From positions 124,001 through 188,000 of the forward strand of contig NZ_QJRH01000067.1 of the NCBI RefSeq assembly GCF_003254545.1: a stretch of DNA of 64,000 nt, written 5' to 3'. Both the position numbers and the translations under genes were made by a program. The notes beneath the pieces were generated by a model, which was not told the DNA's origin, made no database searches, and worked only from the letters and a program-made list of their open reading frames with translations. This DNA comes from Flavobacterium tistrianum. Lineage in GTDB: Bacteria; Bacteroidota; Bacteroidia; Flavobacteriales; Flavobacteriaceae. Position 1 is the stretch's first letter, and the number at the start of each line of letters is the position of its first letter. Below, one piece after another: positions 9,236 to 18,312 of the stretch.

Positions 9236-9592
9236 ATGGCATTAGTTAGCGATTTGACTACCAAAGTATTATTTGAAACCGAAAAAGGATATAGTTACCA
9301 ATGTGATTTGACCAATAGTATAGTTATCAATTTTGTTGATACAGTGTCAAGTTATAAAATTCAGGATTTTTTGATTTTTCAAAGAAAGGTGAATAGCGTT
9401 GACATTCTTAATATGCTTTACGACTTGTCTGATCAGTCAGATGCTCAGCTGATTGAAACTACCAAAAGAAACTTTTCTAGAAATCTTACTATCTGCGAAA
9501 TAGTGCAACTTAGGGATTTATTAAACGGAACTAAATTTACACTTACTTTACATTCTATGCTTTGTAGTGTAGCAAATGTTGAGCTTATTTAG
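9236..9592 (+). CDS. Conserved-looking hypothetical protein (118 aa)
   Basis: Soluble 118-residue protein beginning MALVSDLTTKVLFETEKGYS. There are two short beta-like parts around a charged helix (about residues 68-95, ending LRDLLNGTKFTL). The frame extends upstream to 9131, but that stretch is hydrophobic junk containing the promoter, so ATG 9236 is preferred. No signal peptide and no recognised domain. It lies upstream of ferritin on the same strand, 90 bp away. Confidence 0.6.
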   Translation: MALVSDLTTKVLFETEKGYSYQCDLTNSIVINFVDTVSSYKIQDFLIFQRKVNSVDILNMLYDLSDQSDAQLIETTKRNFSRNLTICEIVQLRDLLNGTKFTLTLHSMLCSVANVELI

Positions 9593-9681
9593 ATTCTTAC
9601 TTAGATTAAATCCAAATTTTCAGGCAGTTAGAGTTGCCAGCTTTAATTTTTGTAAATTTACACGTATAAAAATTAAAGGTT

Positions 9682-10200
9682 ATGAAAGATTTACTAAGAA
9701 CACGTACTTCATTAACTGAAGGTGTAGAAAATATATTGAATTTACAGGCAAAATTAGAAAGTGACGCTTCTAACAAATATTTAGCTATGGCAGCATGGTT
9801 GGATAGAAATGGTTATGCTAATACAGCATCGTATTTGTACAAGCAAGCAGAAGAAGAAAGAGAGCATTTTCTAAAAATTTTCAAATTCATTACAGATATG
9901 GGCGGCATTGCCATTACACCATCTGTTCCAGAAGTACAGCAGGAATTTGCTTCTTTTAGAGAAGTGTTTGAAATTGCTTTGCAAAACGAAATTTCAGTTA
10001 CACAAGCAATCAATAAAGTAATTGCAAAATGTAGAGCTGAAAACGACTACGCTACAGAAGACTTTATGATGTGGTATGTAGCTGAGCAAAGAGAAGAAGA
10101 GAAAAACGCAAGAAGAGCTCTAGAGCTTTTTGACCTAATCAACGGAAACGAAGCTGATGGTAAATTTCAATTGGATTTACAGATTTCGAAAATCGGATAA
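9682..10200 (+). CDS. ftnA: Ferritin (non-haem, FtnA-like)
   Basis: 172-residue four-helix-bundle iron store that oxidises Fe(II) and holds ferric mineral in a 24-mer. The ferroxidase ligands are in place: Glu26, Glu59 and His62 (EEEREHF), Glu103, Glu135 and Glu138 (AEQREEE), with Tyr33 in its usual position. The leader is AT-rich with a TAATTTTTG box, and a strong terminator follows. Length and motifs match the bacterial ferritin family, not bacterioferritin (no haem-ligand Met pattern seen). Confidence 0.93.
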   Translation: MKDLLRTRTSLTEGVENILNLQAKLESDASNKYLAMAAWLDRNGYANTASYLYKQAEEEREHFLKIFKFITDMGGIAITPSVPEVQQEFASFREVFEIALQNEISVTQAINKVIAKCRAENDYATEDFMMWYVAEQREEEKNARRALELFDLINGNEADGKFQLDLQISKIG

Positions 10201-10222
10201 ATAAACGATTTATATAATTAAA

Positions 10223-10256
10223 AGGCCCTTAATAATTTATTAAGGGCTTTCTTTTT
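10223..10256. terminator. Terminator between ferritin and pepP
   Basis: GCCCTTAATAA (10225-10235) is complementary to TTATTAAGGGC (10237-10247), giving a long stem followed by T-rich DNA. It separates two convergent genes. Confidence 0.8.
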
Positions 10257-10258
10257 AT

Positions 10259-11551
10259 CTATTCATTCATCAGAGTTTCAATCTCATCAGCTTCAACAGG
10301 AATGTTTCTCATTAAGTTGAAAGGTTCTCCTTTTTCTTGAACCACAACGTTATCTTCTAAACGGATTCCGAATTTTTCCGCTGGAATATAAATTCCTGGC
10401 TCAACCGTAAAAACCATATTCGCTTTCATTGGTTCGTGAAGCAAACCGTAATCGTGCGTGTCAAGTCCTAAGTGGTGAGAAGTTCCGTGCATGAAATATT
10501 TTTTATACGCTGGCCATTCTGGATTTTCGTTCTGAATATCGGCCTTGTCAATTAAACCTAAACCTAATAATTCAGAAGTCATAATTTTACCCACTTCAAC
10601 ATGATACTGTTTCCAAAGTGTTCCTGGCGTAAGCATTTTTGTAGCTTCGTTTTTTACTCTCAAAACAGCATTATAAACCGCTTTTTGGCGATCTGTAAAA
10701 CGTCCAGAAACTGGAATTGTTCTCGTCATGTCGCTTGAGTAATTAGCATATTCAGCCGCAACGTCAAGCAAAATTAAATCGCCCTCTTTACATTGCTGAT
10801 TGTTTTCGATATAATGTAAAACATTTGCATTGTTTCCAGAAGCGATAATTGGCGTATAGGCAAAACCTTTAGAACGGTTACGGATGAATTCATGAGCCAA
10901 TTCAGCTTCGATTTCATATTCTGTAACATTTGGTTTTACGAATCCTAATAATCTACGGAAACCTTTTTCTGTAATATCACAAGCGTGCTGAATCAGATCA
11001 ATTTCTTCGCTTTCTTTTACAGAACGAAGTCTTTGTAAAATTGGGTTGCTTTTTGCAACATTGTGAGCTGGATAACGCTCTTTCCACCATTTTACAAAAC
11101 GAGCCTCGCGAGTTTCTGTTTCTACAGTTGCGCGGTAATGTTCATTTGTATTGATGTACATTGTATCGGCATACGTCATCATTTCGTTCAAAATCTTATG
11201 AAAATCTTGTAGCCAATAAACCGTTCTAATTCCAGAAACCTGAAAAGCACGTTCTTTAGTTAGTTTTTCGCCTTCCCAAACTGCAATGTGATCGTTGGTT
11301 TCTCTCAAGAAAAGTATTTCTCTTTGGTGTTCATAAGGTGCATCTGGAAACAAAAGCAAAACGCTTTCTTCTTGGTCAACACCACTTAGATAAAAAATAT
11401 CTCTATGTTGTGCAAATGGCAAAGTACTATCGGCACTAACTGGATAAATGTCATTTGAGTTGAATACTGCAACAGAGTTAGGTTTCATTTCAGCCATGAA
11501 CTTTCTGCGGTTTTTTACAAAAAGAGCGCTGTTTATTTGATGATATTTCAT
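10259..11551 (-). CDS. pepP: Xaa-Pro aminopeptidase (aminopeptidase P)
   Basis: 430-residue M24B metallopeptidase that removes N-terminal residues preceding proline. The AMP_N-type N-terminal domain (about 1-165) is followed by the pita-bread catalytic domain. All five metal ligands are visible: Asp in LLDVAAEY, Asp in SSDMTRT, His in GTSHHLGLD, Glu in VEPGIYI and Glu in RLEDNV. No signal peptide, so cytoplasmic. Single gene convergent with ferritin. Confidence 0.94.
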   Translation of the reverse strand: MKYHQINSALFVKNRRKFMAEMKPNSVAVFNSNDIYPVSADSTLPFAQHRDIFYLSGVDQEESVLLLFPDAPYEHQREILFLRETNDHIAVWEGEKLTKERAFQVSGIRTVYWLQDFHKILNEMMTYADTMYINTNEHYRATVETETREARFVKWWKERYPAHNVAKSNPILQRLRSVKESEEIDLIQHACDITEKGFRRLLGFVKPNVTEYEIEAELAHEFIRNRSKGFAYTPIIASGNNANVLHYIENNQQCKEGDLILLDVAAEYANYSSDMTRTIPVSGRFTDRQKAVYNAVLRVKNEATKMLTPGTLWKQYHVEVGKIMTSELLGLGLIDKADIQNENPEWPAYKKYFMHGTSHHLGLDTHDYGLLHEPMKANMVFTVEPGIYIPAEKFGIRLEDNVVVQEKGEPFNLMRNIPVEADEIETLMNE

Positions 11552-11805
11552 AATTATTTCGTTTTTGAACTTCGAATTTCAAAATTAATGATTTTGCAGT
11601 AATGGAGTATAATTGATTTATTAAAGTTTTCTTATTTATTGATTTGTCTCGAAATCACAAATTCAGGGTTTTAAAGAAAGCTTGTTTAGTTTTCATAATT
11701 ATCAGTCATGATTAAAAAATGATTTTCATGGAATACGGTTTCCCGTAATTAAATTATTTTATAAATAATAATATTTGTAAAAAAATAAACTAACCTTAAA
11801 ATCCA

Positions 11806-12981
11806 ATGAAAACTAAAATTAATCTATTTGCAATTTTCTTATTTGCATCCCTTTTAATGGCATCTTGTGTAGCTGAAGCAGGTTTAAGTGCCGATAATAC
11901 AATTCAATCTTTTAGTATAACGAAAGAAAACGTTACCAAAGAGTTTCCAATTGAGGGCAACTCAATAAATGGTATCGTAGAAAGTGCATTTGAACTAGAG
12001 GATATAACTTTAGAAATTTCAATTCCTAAAGGAGCACATATAAATCCAGATCCAGCAACAATTAAATCTATTAATGGGCCAGTGACTTTTGAAGTTACAG
12101 CAGAAAATGGCGATGTAAAAAGTTATTTGGCCGACATAAGAAGAGAGCCAAGCACTGATAATTTTATCTTAGAAGTGAATGTCAAAACTCCAAATTTGGT
12201 ATTGAGTGCCGATATCAATAACGAAAGTGGATTAGTAACAAAAAGAATTCCTGAAATTAATGACCTTAAAAATTTAGATGTTGAATTAAAGTTTTCAAAA
12301 CATGCTACTATAATGCCAGATCCTAAAACAATAAAAGACTATTCTGAGCCAGTAAATTTTACTGTTAAATCAGAATCTGGGACAGAAAAGGTCTACCAAG
12401 TAAAATTAGAACATATGAATAATTATATATCCAGATCATGTTCTGATGCAAATGCTACGAAGTGGTTTGGTGGAGATAACAGAACTACTGCTCCAGATAT
12501 TTTGCCTTACGATAGAAATATAGGAACAGGGCAAACTGTAATAGTTGATAAAAATTTAGTTCCTTCTACTTTTAGAATTCACCTTCAGGAAGGATTTGCA
12601 TATTATGAAGATAGAGAAAATTATAATAAACCAGTAACGCTGAAATTAATTATTAGAGACGCAAATCTTAATGTTTTAGCTACTACATCTACAGAGGTTT
12701 CAGCATCCTTCAGCGGAGGTTTTGTTCCGTTCGATCTGCAAGCGCTAAATCTTTATTTGGAGGCTAATAAAACGTATAGTTTTTATTGGTATCTAGTTGA
12801 TGGAGAAAAACTAGGAATTATGACAGGCAGTTCAGGTAATACTAAAGCTGGTGAGGGCTTCTGTTTTAACAGCGGTTATTCGGGAGAATCCAGAATTAGT
12901 AGAAATAACAGCCTTGAAAATTCAAATGTTTGGTTTAAACATTCATGGCATTTTAATATAGAATTGGAAGGGAAAGAATAA
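11806..12981 (+). CDS. Lipoprotein with two DUF5018-like beta-sandwich repeats
   Basis: 391 residues with a type II signal peptide (lipobox LLMASC, Cys21). Residues about 30-110 and 118-205 are two related repeats built on the pattern IxSFxI...PDPxTIK...GPVTFxVxxExGxxKxYxV, the look of DUF5018/cadherin-like domains of Bacteroidota surface lipoproteins. The C-terminal part (about 215-390) is beta-rich and aromatic and could be a ligand-binding module. Probably outer-membrane or surface exposed. No neighbouring SusCD pair was found, so the ligand is unknown. A terminator follows. Confidence 0.72.
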   Translation: MKTKINLFAIFLFASLLMASCVAEAGLSADNTIQSFSITKENVTKEFPIEGNSINGIVESAFELEDITLEISIPKGAHINPDPATIKSINGPVTFEVTAENGDVKSYLADIRREPSTDNFILEVNVKTPNLVLSADINNESGLVTKRIPEINDLKNLDVELKFSKHATIMPDPKTIKDYSEPVNFTVKSESGTEKVYQVKLEHMNNYISRSCSDANATKWFGGDNRTTAPDILPYDRNIGTGQTVIVDKNLVPSTFRIHLQEGFAYYEDRENYNKPVTLKLIIRDANLNVLATTSTEVSASFSGGFVPFDLQALNLYLEANKTYSFYWYLVDGEKLGIMTGSSGNTKAGEGFCFNSGYSGESRISRNNSLENSNVWFKHSWHFNIELEGKE

Positions 12982-12993
12982 ATAGAATCTAAA

Positions 12994-13025
12994 AAAACCG
13001 AAGTTATGTAAGACTTCGGTTTTTC
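12994..13025. terminator. Bidirectional terminator
   Basis: AAAACCGAAGT (12994-13004) pairs with ACTTCGGTTTT (13013-13023), followed by T. It lies between convergent genes and is closely similar to the hairpin at 16594. Confidence 0.85.
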
Positions 13026-13045
13026 CTTTTATATAAAATATATTC

Positions 13046-13453
13046 TTATTTCTTATCAAGCAACTTTTCCAAAAGAGCCACTTTCTCTTTTTCAGCTTCA
13101 ACCAATCTTTCGTAAAGTTTTTCATTCTTTTCAATAACTTCCAAAAGTTTATCAAGCGGATTAAATGTACAATTATTATGATTTATTGATGAAGACCCAT
13201 TATCATAACTATTTCCCATAATATTAAAAACAGCTTCTTCAGAAAAGTTCCTGATTACATCAGCTGGAACACCTAAAACTTCTGCAATTTTCTTTAGTTT
13301 TTCTTCATCAACGTTTTCAGTTCCTTCAATAATAGAGATGGTCTGTTGACTAACACCAAGTGCAATCGCAAGCGCTTCCTGCTTCATATCTCTCAGTTCT
13401 CTAATTCGGCTAATGTTTCTGCCGATATGTTTTGGTTTTATTGCTGTGCTCAT
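13046..13453 (-). CDS. XRE-family helix-turn-helix regulator with coiled-coil tail
   Basis: 135 residues. The Cro/cI-type HTH is at about residues 10-62 (IRELRDMKQEALAIALGVSQ followed by TISIIEG). An Asn/Ser-rich linker follows, then a Lys/Glu-rich coiled coil at about 100-135 that probably mediates oligomerisation. DNA-binding repressor or activator. It is divergent from the beta-helix/pseudo-ABC pair at 13629, which it could regulate (inference). Such XRE proteins are numerous in Flavobacterium and no specific target is known. Confidence 0.8.
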   Translation of the reverse strand: MSTAIKPKHIGRNISRIRELRDMKQEALAIALGVSQQTISIIEGTENVDEEKLKKIAEVLGVPADVIRNFSEEAVFNIMGNSYDNGSSSINHNNCTFNPLDKLLEVIEKNEKLYERLVEAEKEKVALLEKLLDKK

Positions 13454-13628
13454 GATTCAAAGATATTTAAAATTCTTTTACTTTTTGGTTTATGCAGAAA
13501 ACAAGTTTGCAGTTGCAAGTTCTTTTTTGTGGAGTAAAAATACAATTTTTCTGACTATCGAATTGGTTTTGAATTTAGAATTGTGTAATCTTGATATTCA
13601 AAAAATCACTTAGATTAATACTAATAAA

Positions 13629-14960
13629 ATGCAGACTTCCAATTTCAAATTAATTACAATAGCCGAAATTAAAACCAAATATCCTTTTTTAATAGAAGAT
13701 GAAAAGTTTGATTATTTTGATGAATGGCAAGACGAGGATTTTTTTCTGACAGCAGAAAAAGATGTCAATTTTGAAGGAAGTTTTTATTTAGATCTTTATG
13801 AAAATAAAGAGAAAAAATGGTTGGCCAATTTGCTAAATCTTCCGACTAAAAATATTGAAGAAATAAGAATTGAAGGTATTTTTATAAAGGGAAATTTCTC
13901 TGTAAATGGTTCAATTATTAATGTTGAAGGCGATTATGGTCCGTATGTTTTCATTAGCGGAAGCGTAAGTTGTCAAAGTCTTTTACTTGGCGGAGCGAAT
14001 GTTGAAATAAAAGGAAATGTTACAGCAAAAGAAGTCGTGATGACGTATTATAATCATGGAAATTTCAATTGTTTGGGTTCAATAAATTCTCCGGTTTTTA
14101 TTGTTACAGATCACAATACAGCATTTACAGAAAAGAAAATAGACTTGTTTTATTATAATGATAGAGATGAAATTGATCCAAAAAATGAATGTGAATATGA
14201 CGACGAAACTGATGAAGAAATTATCTCACACGAACTTCGAAAATTACTTGATAACTCATTAATTGAAACCTTTGAAGAATTGGAACGAGATTTGGCAAGA
14301 GGCGAATTGGTTTTAAAACAAAACAATCCGCCAGCTAAAACTTACGAATATTGGCGTGAGCGTGTTTTGGCAAATTATAGAGATCTTAAACTGGTTCCGA
14401 AGCAATTTAAAACCGAAGAGCTTTGCAATTTGGCATTAGATATCACATTTCATGCTTTACCATTTATCGAGCAGGATTTAATAACTTCTGAGCTCTGCGA
14501 GAAATTAGTCAATAAAGATGGTTTTGCAATTCAGGTAATTCCTGATGAATTTATCACCAAAGAGCTTTCTTTTAAAGCCGCAGAAAATGGTACGATGTTG
14601 AGATTAATTCCAGAAGATTATTATTCGGAAGAATTGATTTTGTTAGTTTTTAAAAACGGAAAACATGAACCAGATATCAACGATGTTCCTCCTCAATTTA
14701 TAACAGAAAATCTTCTTGTAGAATATGTGAAAATTGGAAAAGGATTATGGCTCGATAGAGCCTGCAAAGCAACTGGATTTGATAAACTACAGGTTTTAAA
14801 ACAAGTAATCGATGCTGGAATAGAATATTTAGAGAATATTTTTGGAAATCATTTCAGCAAAGAAACTGCTGATTATGCTTTTTCTGTTTATAAAAATGAT
14901 GAGGAGTGGAATAATTATGTACAAACGTACAAACAGAAATTTGAGCGTCTTGAGAAATGA
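13629..14960 (+). CDS. Uncharacterised protein: bactofilin-like beta region plus IPxxFITxEL repeats
   Basis: 443-residue acidic, soluble protein. Residues about 65-165 are short beta strands rich in Gly/Val/Ile (IEGIFIKGNFSVNG, then VFISGSVSCQSLLLGGA), like the right-handed beta-helix of bactofilin/polymer-forming proteins. A very acidic linker with many Asp/Glu follows (about 185-235). Residues about 255-375 hold repeated helices preceded by a P-x-x-(F/Y)-(I/K)-T-x-E-L pattern (VPKQFKTEELC, IPDEFITKELS, IPEDYYSEELI, VPPQFITENLL), similar to DUF4116-type repeats. The stop overlaps the next start (ATGA, 14957-14960), indicating translational coupling. Function unknown; a scaffold or immunity-like role is only a guess. 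Confidence 0.6.
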   Translation: MQTSNFKLITIAEIKTKYPFLIEDEKFDYFDEWQDEDFFLTAEKDVNFEGSFYLDLYENKEKKWLANLLNLPTKNIEEIRIEGIFIKGNFSVNGSIINVEGDYGPYVFISGSVSCQSLLLGGANVEIKGNVTAKEVVMTYYNHGNFNCLGSINSPVFIVTDHNTAFTEKKIDLFYYNDRDEIDPKNECEYDDETDEEIISHELRKLLDNSLIETFEELERDLARGELVLKQNNPPAKTYEYWRERVLANYRDLKLVPKQFKTEELCNLALDITFHALPFIEQDLITSELCEKLVNKDGFAIQVIPDEFITKELSFKAAENGTMLRLIPEDYYSEELILLVFKNGKHEPDINDVPPQFITENLLVEYVKIGKGLWLDRACKATGFDKLQVLKQVIDAGIEYLENIFGNHFSKETADYAFSVYKNDEEWNNYVQTYKQKFERLEK

Positions 14961-15532
14961 AAGAGCTATTAATTGAAAGTAAAGGAATAAGAACCAAGGA
15001 GTATTTTATACCGCCTTTTGAGTTAAGAGAAGGAGAGTTGGTTATTTTGTATTTGTATGGCGGAGCTCATTTTCATGGTGTCAAAACGGAATTGGTTAAT
15101 ATTTTTACTGGAAAAGTAAAAAATGAAAATGTAACTGTTATTAAGCCATTGACTTATGTAGATTACTTTAGAGAATCGAAATTTAGAAGTTTATTTTTTC
15201 CAATAAGAGTTGGTGAATATTTAAAGAAAAAAGCAAATCTAGAAAGTGAATTTATCCAAAAAATTTATGAAATTCCATGGATTAATAAAAAGACTAAAAT
15301 AAATGAACTTTATTGGAAATCTAAAGGACTTCTTTCATTATACGCAACATTCTCTAAAACAAAATATATCGTTTTTGAATTAGCGGGATTAGGACCTGTT
15401 GACGCAAAAGAAAACTACGATATAGTTAGAAATGAAATTAAAAATGGAGGTGCGGCAATACTGGTTGATTGGGCTGAAGATATGAGAGATAATTGTGATA
15501 AGTTTATAACTTTAGAATGGATATCAGTTTAA
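14957..15532 (+). CDS. Degenerate ABC-ATPase-like protein lacking Walker A
   Basis: 191 residues whose layout follows an ABC ATPase but whose catalytic motifs are lost. ELREGELVILYLYGGAHFHG, then VKTELVNIFTGKV, aligns by eye with the strand and P-loop region (family GPNGAGKST), yet no Gly-Lys-Ser/Thr remains. LSLYATFSKTKYIVFELAGL, then GPVDAKENYD, mirrors signature, Walker B and D-loop with the catalytic Asp-Glu changed to Glu-Leu. DNCDKFITLE mirrors the region after the H-loop, with no His. It is probably a pseudo-ATPase or structural partner of the protein encoded just upstream, with which it is ATGA-coupled. The homology call is mine and needs a profile search. Confidence 0.5.
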   Translation: MKELLIESKGIRTKEYFIPPFELREGELVILYLYGGAHFHGVKTELVNIFTGKVKNENVTVIKPLTYVDYFRESKFRSLFFPIRVGEYLKKKANLESEFIQKIYEIPWINKKTKINELYWKSKGLLSLYATFSKTKYIVFELAGLGPVDAKENYDIVRNEIKNGGAAILVDWAEDMRDNCDKFITLEWISV

Positions 15533-15571
15533 ACTGATATAAAATTCATGCAAAAAATAATAGAAAAAAAT

Positions 15572-15949
15572 ATGACCAACAAAGAAAAAATAATCCATAA
15601 TTACATCGAAGGGTACAATCAATTTGATATCAATAAAATGATTGCTGATTTTGACGAATCGGTTATTTTTGAAAACATCCAAAATGGCGAAATCAATCTG
15701 ACTTTGAGCGGAATAAAAGAATTTACAGCTCAAGCCGAAAAAGCCAAAGAATATTTTTCGGAAAGAAAACAAACTATTACTTCACTCATACAAGATGAAA
15801 TTACAGCAATTATCGATATCGATTATTATGCAGTTCTAGCAATAGATTTCCCCAACGGATTAAAAGCTGGTCAGGGATTAAATATGAAAGGGAAGTCAAT
15901 TTTTCAGTTTTTAGATGATAAGATTGTCAAACTAACTGATATGAGTTAA
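15572..15949 (+). CDS. NTF2-like (SnoaL-type) small protein
   Basis: About 125 residues with the opening pattern of the nuclear transport factor 2-like superfamily (KEKIIHNYIEGYNQFDINKMIADF with an acidic strand after it), forming a cone-shaped pocket fold. Members include isomerases, hydratases and non-enzymatic ligand binders, so no reaction can be assigned. ATG at 15572 aligns best with the family start; an in-frame ATG at 15548 would add eight residues. It is followed 4 bp later by the acetyltransferase gene and is probably cotranscribed with it. Confidence 0.72.
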   Translation: MTNKEKIIHNYIEGYNQFDINKMIADFDESVIFENIQNGEINLTLSGIKEFTAQAEKAKEYFSERKQTITSLIQDEITAIIDIDYYAVLAIDFPNGLKAGQGLNMKGKSIFQFLDDKIVKLTDMS

Positions 15950-15953
15950 TGTT

Positions 15954-16403
15954 ATGGGCTTAAAAGCAGAAATCAGAAAAGTCCAAAACCAAGATCTAGA
16001 CTTCATCTACAAAGCAATTTGCGAACTCGAAAATAAAGTTTTAGACTTTGAGGTTTTCAAAATGATATTCAATGAAAATATTTCAAACCCCAGAAATCTA
16101 TATTTGATTGCAGAAAACGAAAATGAAGGTTTAGGATTTATTAGTTTTCATACTCAAAATTTGCTTCATCATTGCGGATTGGTTGGCGAAATTCAAGAGT
16201 TTTTCATTCATCAAAAATACCGTGGTCAAGGCATTGGAAGATTATTAATAAATGAGATTTTAGATTTTGCTGAGAAAAATGCTTTGAAAAGCATCGAAGT
16301 AACGACAAATAAAAAACGAGTAGAGAATGTCGCGATTTATGAAAATTTGGGTTTTACTTTGAGTCATAATAAGTTTACGATTTCTAGAGAACAGTATAAA
16401 TAG
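15954..16403 (+). CDS. GNAT acetyltransferase resembling PhnO
   Basis: 149-residue acetyl-CoA-dependent N-acetyltransferase. The acetyl-CoA loop is YRGQGIGRLL (about residues 84-93). The stretch LLHHCGLVGEIQEFFIH and the ending GFTLSHNKFT closely match E. coli PhnO (aminoalkylphosphonate N-acetyltransferase; HLHHVNWIGEIQEL and GYEQSHFRFT, recalled from memory). No phosphonate genes are nearby, so the natural substrate may be another small amine. Start ATG 15954, 4 bp after the preceding stop. Confidence 0.75.
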   Translation: MGLKAEIRKVQNQDLDFIYKAICELENKVLDFEVFKMIFNENISNPRNLYLIAENENEGLGFISFHTQNLLHHCGLVGEIQEFFIHQKYRGQGIGRLLINEILDFAEKNALKSIEVTTNKKRVENVAIYENLGFTLSHNKFTISREQYK

Positions 16404-16457
16404 ATTAGATTTTTTTCTAATTAGAAAATTATTAATTCTTGAAACTATGCAATTTAC

Positions 16458-16493
16458 CTTTGTCAAAGTTTTAAACTTTGACAAAGTTTTTTT
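16458..16493 (+). terminator. Palindromic terminator-like hairpin
   Basis: CTTTGTCAAAGTTT (16458-16471) pairs perfectly with AAACTTTGACAAAG (16473-16486), followed by a T run. It ends the NTF2-like/acetyltransferase unit. Confidence 0.7.
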
Positions 16494-16500
16494 GTGATTT

Positions 16501-16575
16501 TGTCATTGCGAGGAACGAAGCAATCTTATCACGCGTGATTTTTGGTAGTGTGGTTGCTTCGTTCCTCGCAATGAC
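16501..16575. repeat. Inverted repeat with 25-bp arms (dispersed-repeat type)
   Basis: The arm at 16501-16525 (begins TGTCATTGCGAGGAACGAAG) and the arm at 16551-16575 are reverse complements with one mismatch. Between them lies a perfect 12-bp palindrome ATCACGCGTGAT (16528-16539). The element is more GC-rich than its surroundings. Elements of this look are widely scattered in bacterial intergenic DNA; it could form a large cruciform or an RNA hairpin. Copy number elsewhere in the genome is not visible. Confidence 0.75.
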
Positions 16576-16593
16576 ACCCTGTGTGTAAATAAA

Positions 16594-16622
16594 AAAACCG
16601 AAGCTATTACTTCGGTTTTTTG
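16594..16622. terminator. Terminator (serves mvaS on the minus strand)
   Basis: AAAACCGAAG (16594-16603) pairs with CTTCGGTTTT (16610-16619), flanked by A- and T-runs. It lies 36 bp beyond the mvaS stop. Confidence 0.8.
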
Positions 16623-16657
16623 TGAGTTTTGGAATTTGGAATTTCAAAAATTGGAAT

Positions 16658-18019
16658 TTAATCAATCCACTTATAATATCTGGCTCCAATTAAAACAGGA
16701 ATTTCTTTTTCAATTCGGTCTAAAATCCATTCGTTTTTCGGAGTTCTTATACTTTGTTTTTGTTCTTTTTTATGAAGGCTTTCATAAGTATTGAAATCAA
16801 TTTCTACGCTTTCGGCTAAATTTTCAAAAAGCTTTACATTTTCTAAAGCCGATTTCCATTCTGGCTGAATTGTTCCTTCAAAAACTTTCGATTTAGATCC
16901 GCTTCCGTAAGCTAAGAAACCAAATTTAGTTCCAGCAACTTCTTTTTTAGTGTCATAAAAATGAGCCAAAGTCGATAGTAATCCCATGAAAATAGAACCT
17001 GTGTAAAGATTTCCAATTAATGATGAAGCCAATTCTGCAGGCTGTAATTTCTCGGTTACAAAACTTCTATAATCTTCAGATTTTGCCACTTCTTTAATTT
17101 TTGTCTGATAATCTGCAGGTGCAATATCATCAGCAATAATTTTTTCAGCACTGTCTAAAGCGTAAATTTCAGATAACATTCTTCTTCCTTGGAAAGAATA
17201 TGGCAAGTGCATTACGATACTGTGCCAGGTGTTATATAAAGTTTCGGTAGTGTTTTTTAATTTTTTGAATGAAAAGTAAGCATTGCGCGTACGATCCATA
17301 TAACATTGGTTGGAATATTGTCCGTCAAAAACTGGTTGGTCTTTGTGGATTTCTATTTCGGCTTCTAAATTGTCAAACCAAGAATCGTTATTGGCGTTTT
17401 TAGTAATTTCTTCTTTAGAAATCGTTCTGTAAGGTTTGAAGAAATCAAAAACACCTTTTGTACTTGTTGCCCAATTGTCATCAAAAGCAATAATTTTTGG
17501 ATTTGCTGAGATTAACATTGCAACAGCTCCGGCGCCTTGCGTGTATTCTCCGCCAGAGTTCAAATCGTATTTTGCAAAATCAGAAGTAACTACAATTGCT
17601 TTTTTAGTCGGATTCAGTTTTACAAAATCAAGACAGTTTTGCATTGCGTCTACACCGCCGATACAAGCGAATGTGAAATCAACAACATCGCATTCTGCCA
17701 AAGAATCTTCGCCAAATTTTTGCTCCATTAGACTAATTAAATAAGAAGCGATAGGTTTAGAACTGTCGATGCCACTTTCGGTACCAACATAGATTCGGCT
17801 GATTTCTTTTAAGTCAATTTTATTATCGATGATAAGCTTGGTTAAAGCATTTGCTCCAAAAACAACCGTGTCCTGATGAACGTCTGGAAAAGTCATTTTT
17901 AGTAATCCAAGACCTTTTTCTAATTTTTCTGGTTCAATATTTCTGGCGATTGCCAAAGTTTTTATGGGTAAATGTATGTTTGCTACATCAAACGAAATAG
18001 CATCAATTCCTGTTTTCAT
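16658..18019 (-). CDS. mvaS: Hydroxymethylglutaryl-CoA synthase
   Basis: 453-residue enzyme condensing acetyl-CoA and acetoacetyl-CoA to HMG-CoA, the first committed part of the mevalonate pathway to isoprenoids, which Flavobacteriia use. The proton-relay Glu81 sits in VGTESGID, the nucleophile Cys119 in TFACIGGVDA, and the catalytic His in the MHLPYSFQGRRM region, all in thiolase-fold order. Length fits the bacterial family. It is monocistronic with its own terminator; other mevalonate genes are not in the window. Confidence 0.93.
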   Translation of the reverse strand: MKTGIDAISFDVANIHLPIKTLAIARNIEPEKLEKGLGLLKMTFPDVHQDTVVFGANALTKLIIDNKIDLKEISRIYVGTESGIDSSKPIASYLISLMEQKFGEDSLAECDVVDFTFACIGGVDAMQNCLDFVKLNPTKKAIVVTSDFAKYDLNSGGEYTQGAGAVAMLISANPKIIAFDDNWATSTKGVFDFFKPYRTISKEEITKNANNDSWFDNLEAEIEIHKDQPVFDGQYSNQCYMDRTRNAYFSFKKLKNTTETLYNTWHSIVMHLPYSFQGRRMLSEIYALDSAEKIIADDIAPADYQTKIKEVAKSEDYRSFVTEKLQPAELASSLIGNLYTGSIFMGLLSTLAHFYDTKKEVAGTKFGFLAYGSGSKSKVFEGTIQPEWKSALENVKLFENLAESVEIDFNTYESLHKKEQKQSIRTPKNEWILDRIEKEIPVLIGARYYKWID

Positions 18020-18312
18020 TCTTATTTTTTTGAGGCGCTAAAGGTAAAACTATGTTACGGAATGACAATTTTTTACTTAGACAAAATTTCTGCTCATCAG
18101 CACTTTTGAAGAAAATAAATTAAAACTTTGAATAAAATAACAATATGATAAATTTTTGGTAATCTACTTAGAATCGAATTTCCTTGATATCACTTAAAAA
18201 GCAGTGTTTTGAAATTTTCCATAGTGAATTATTTTTTAGCAGCTTTGTTTTTGTACGTAAAAATACGTAGAAGAAAGCTATTTTAAAATCATTATAAATA
18301 ACAGCGAAATGG

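Noticed and set aside
15954..16403. Assigning a phosphonate pathway from the PhnO-like acetyltransferase
   Set aside because: No other phn genes are in the window; only the enzyme family is supported.
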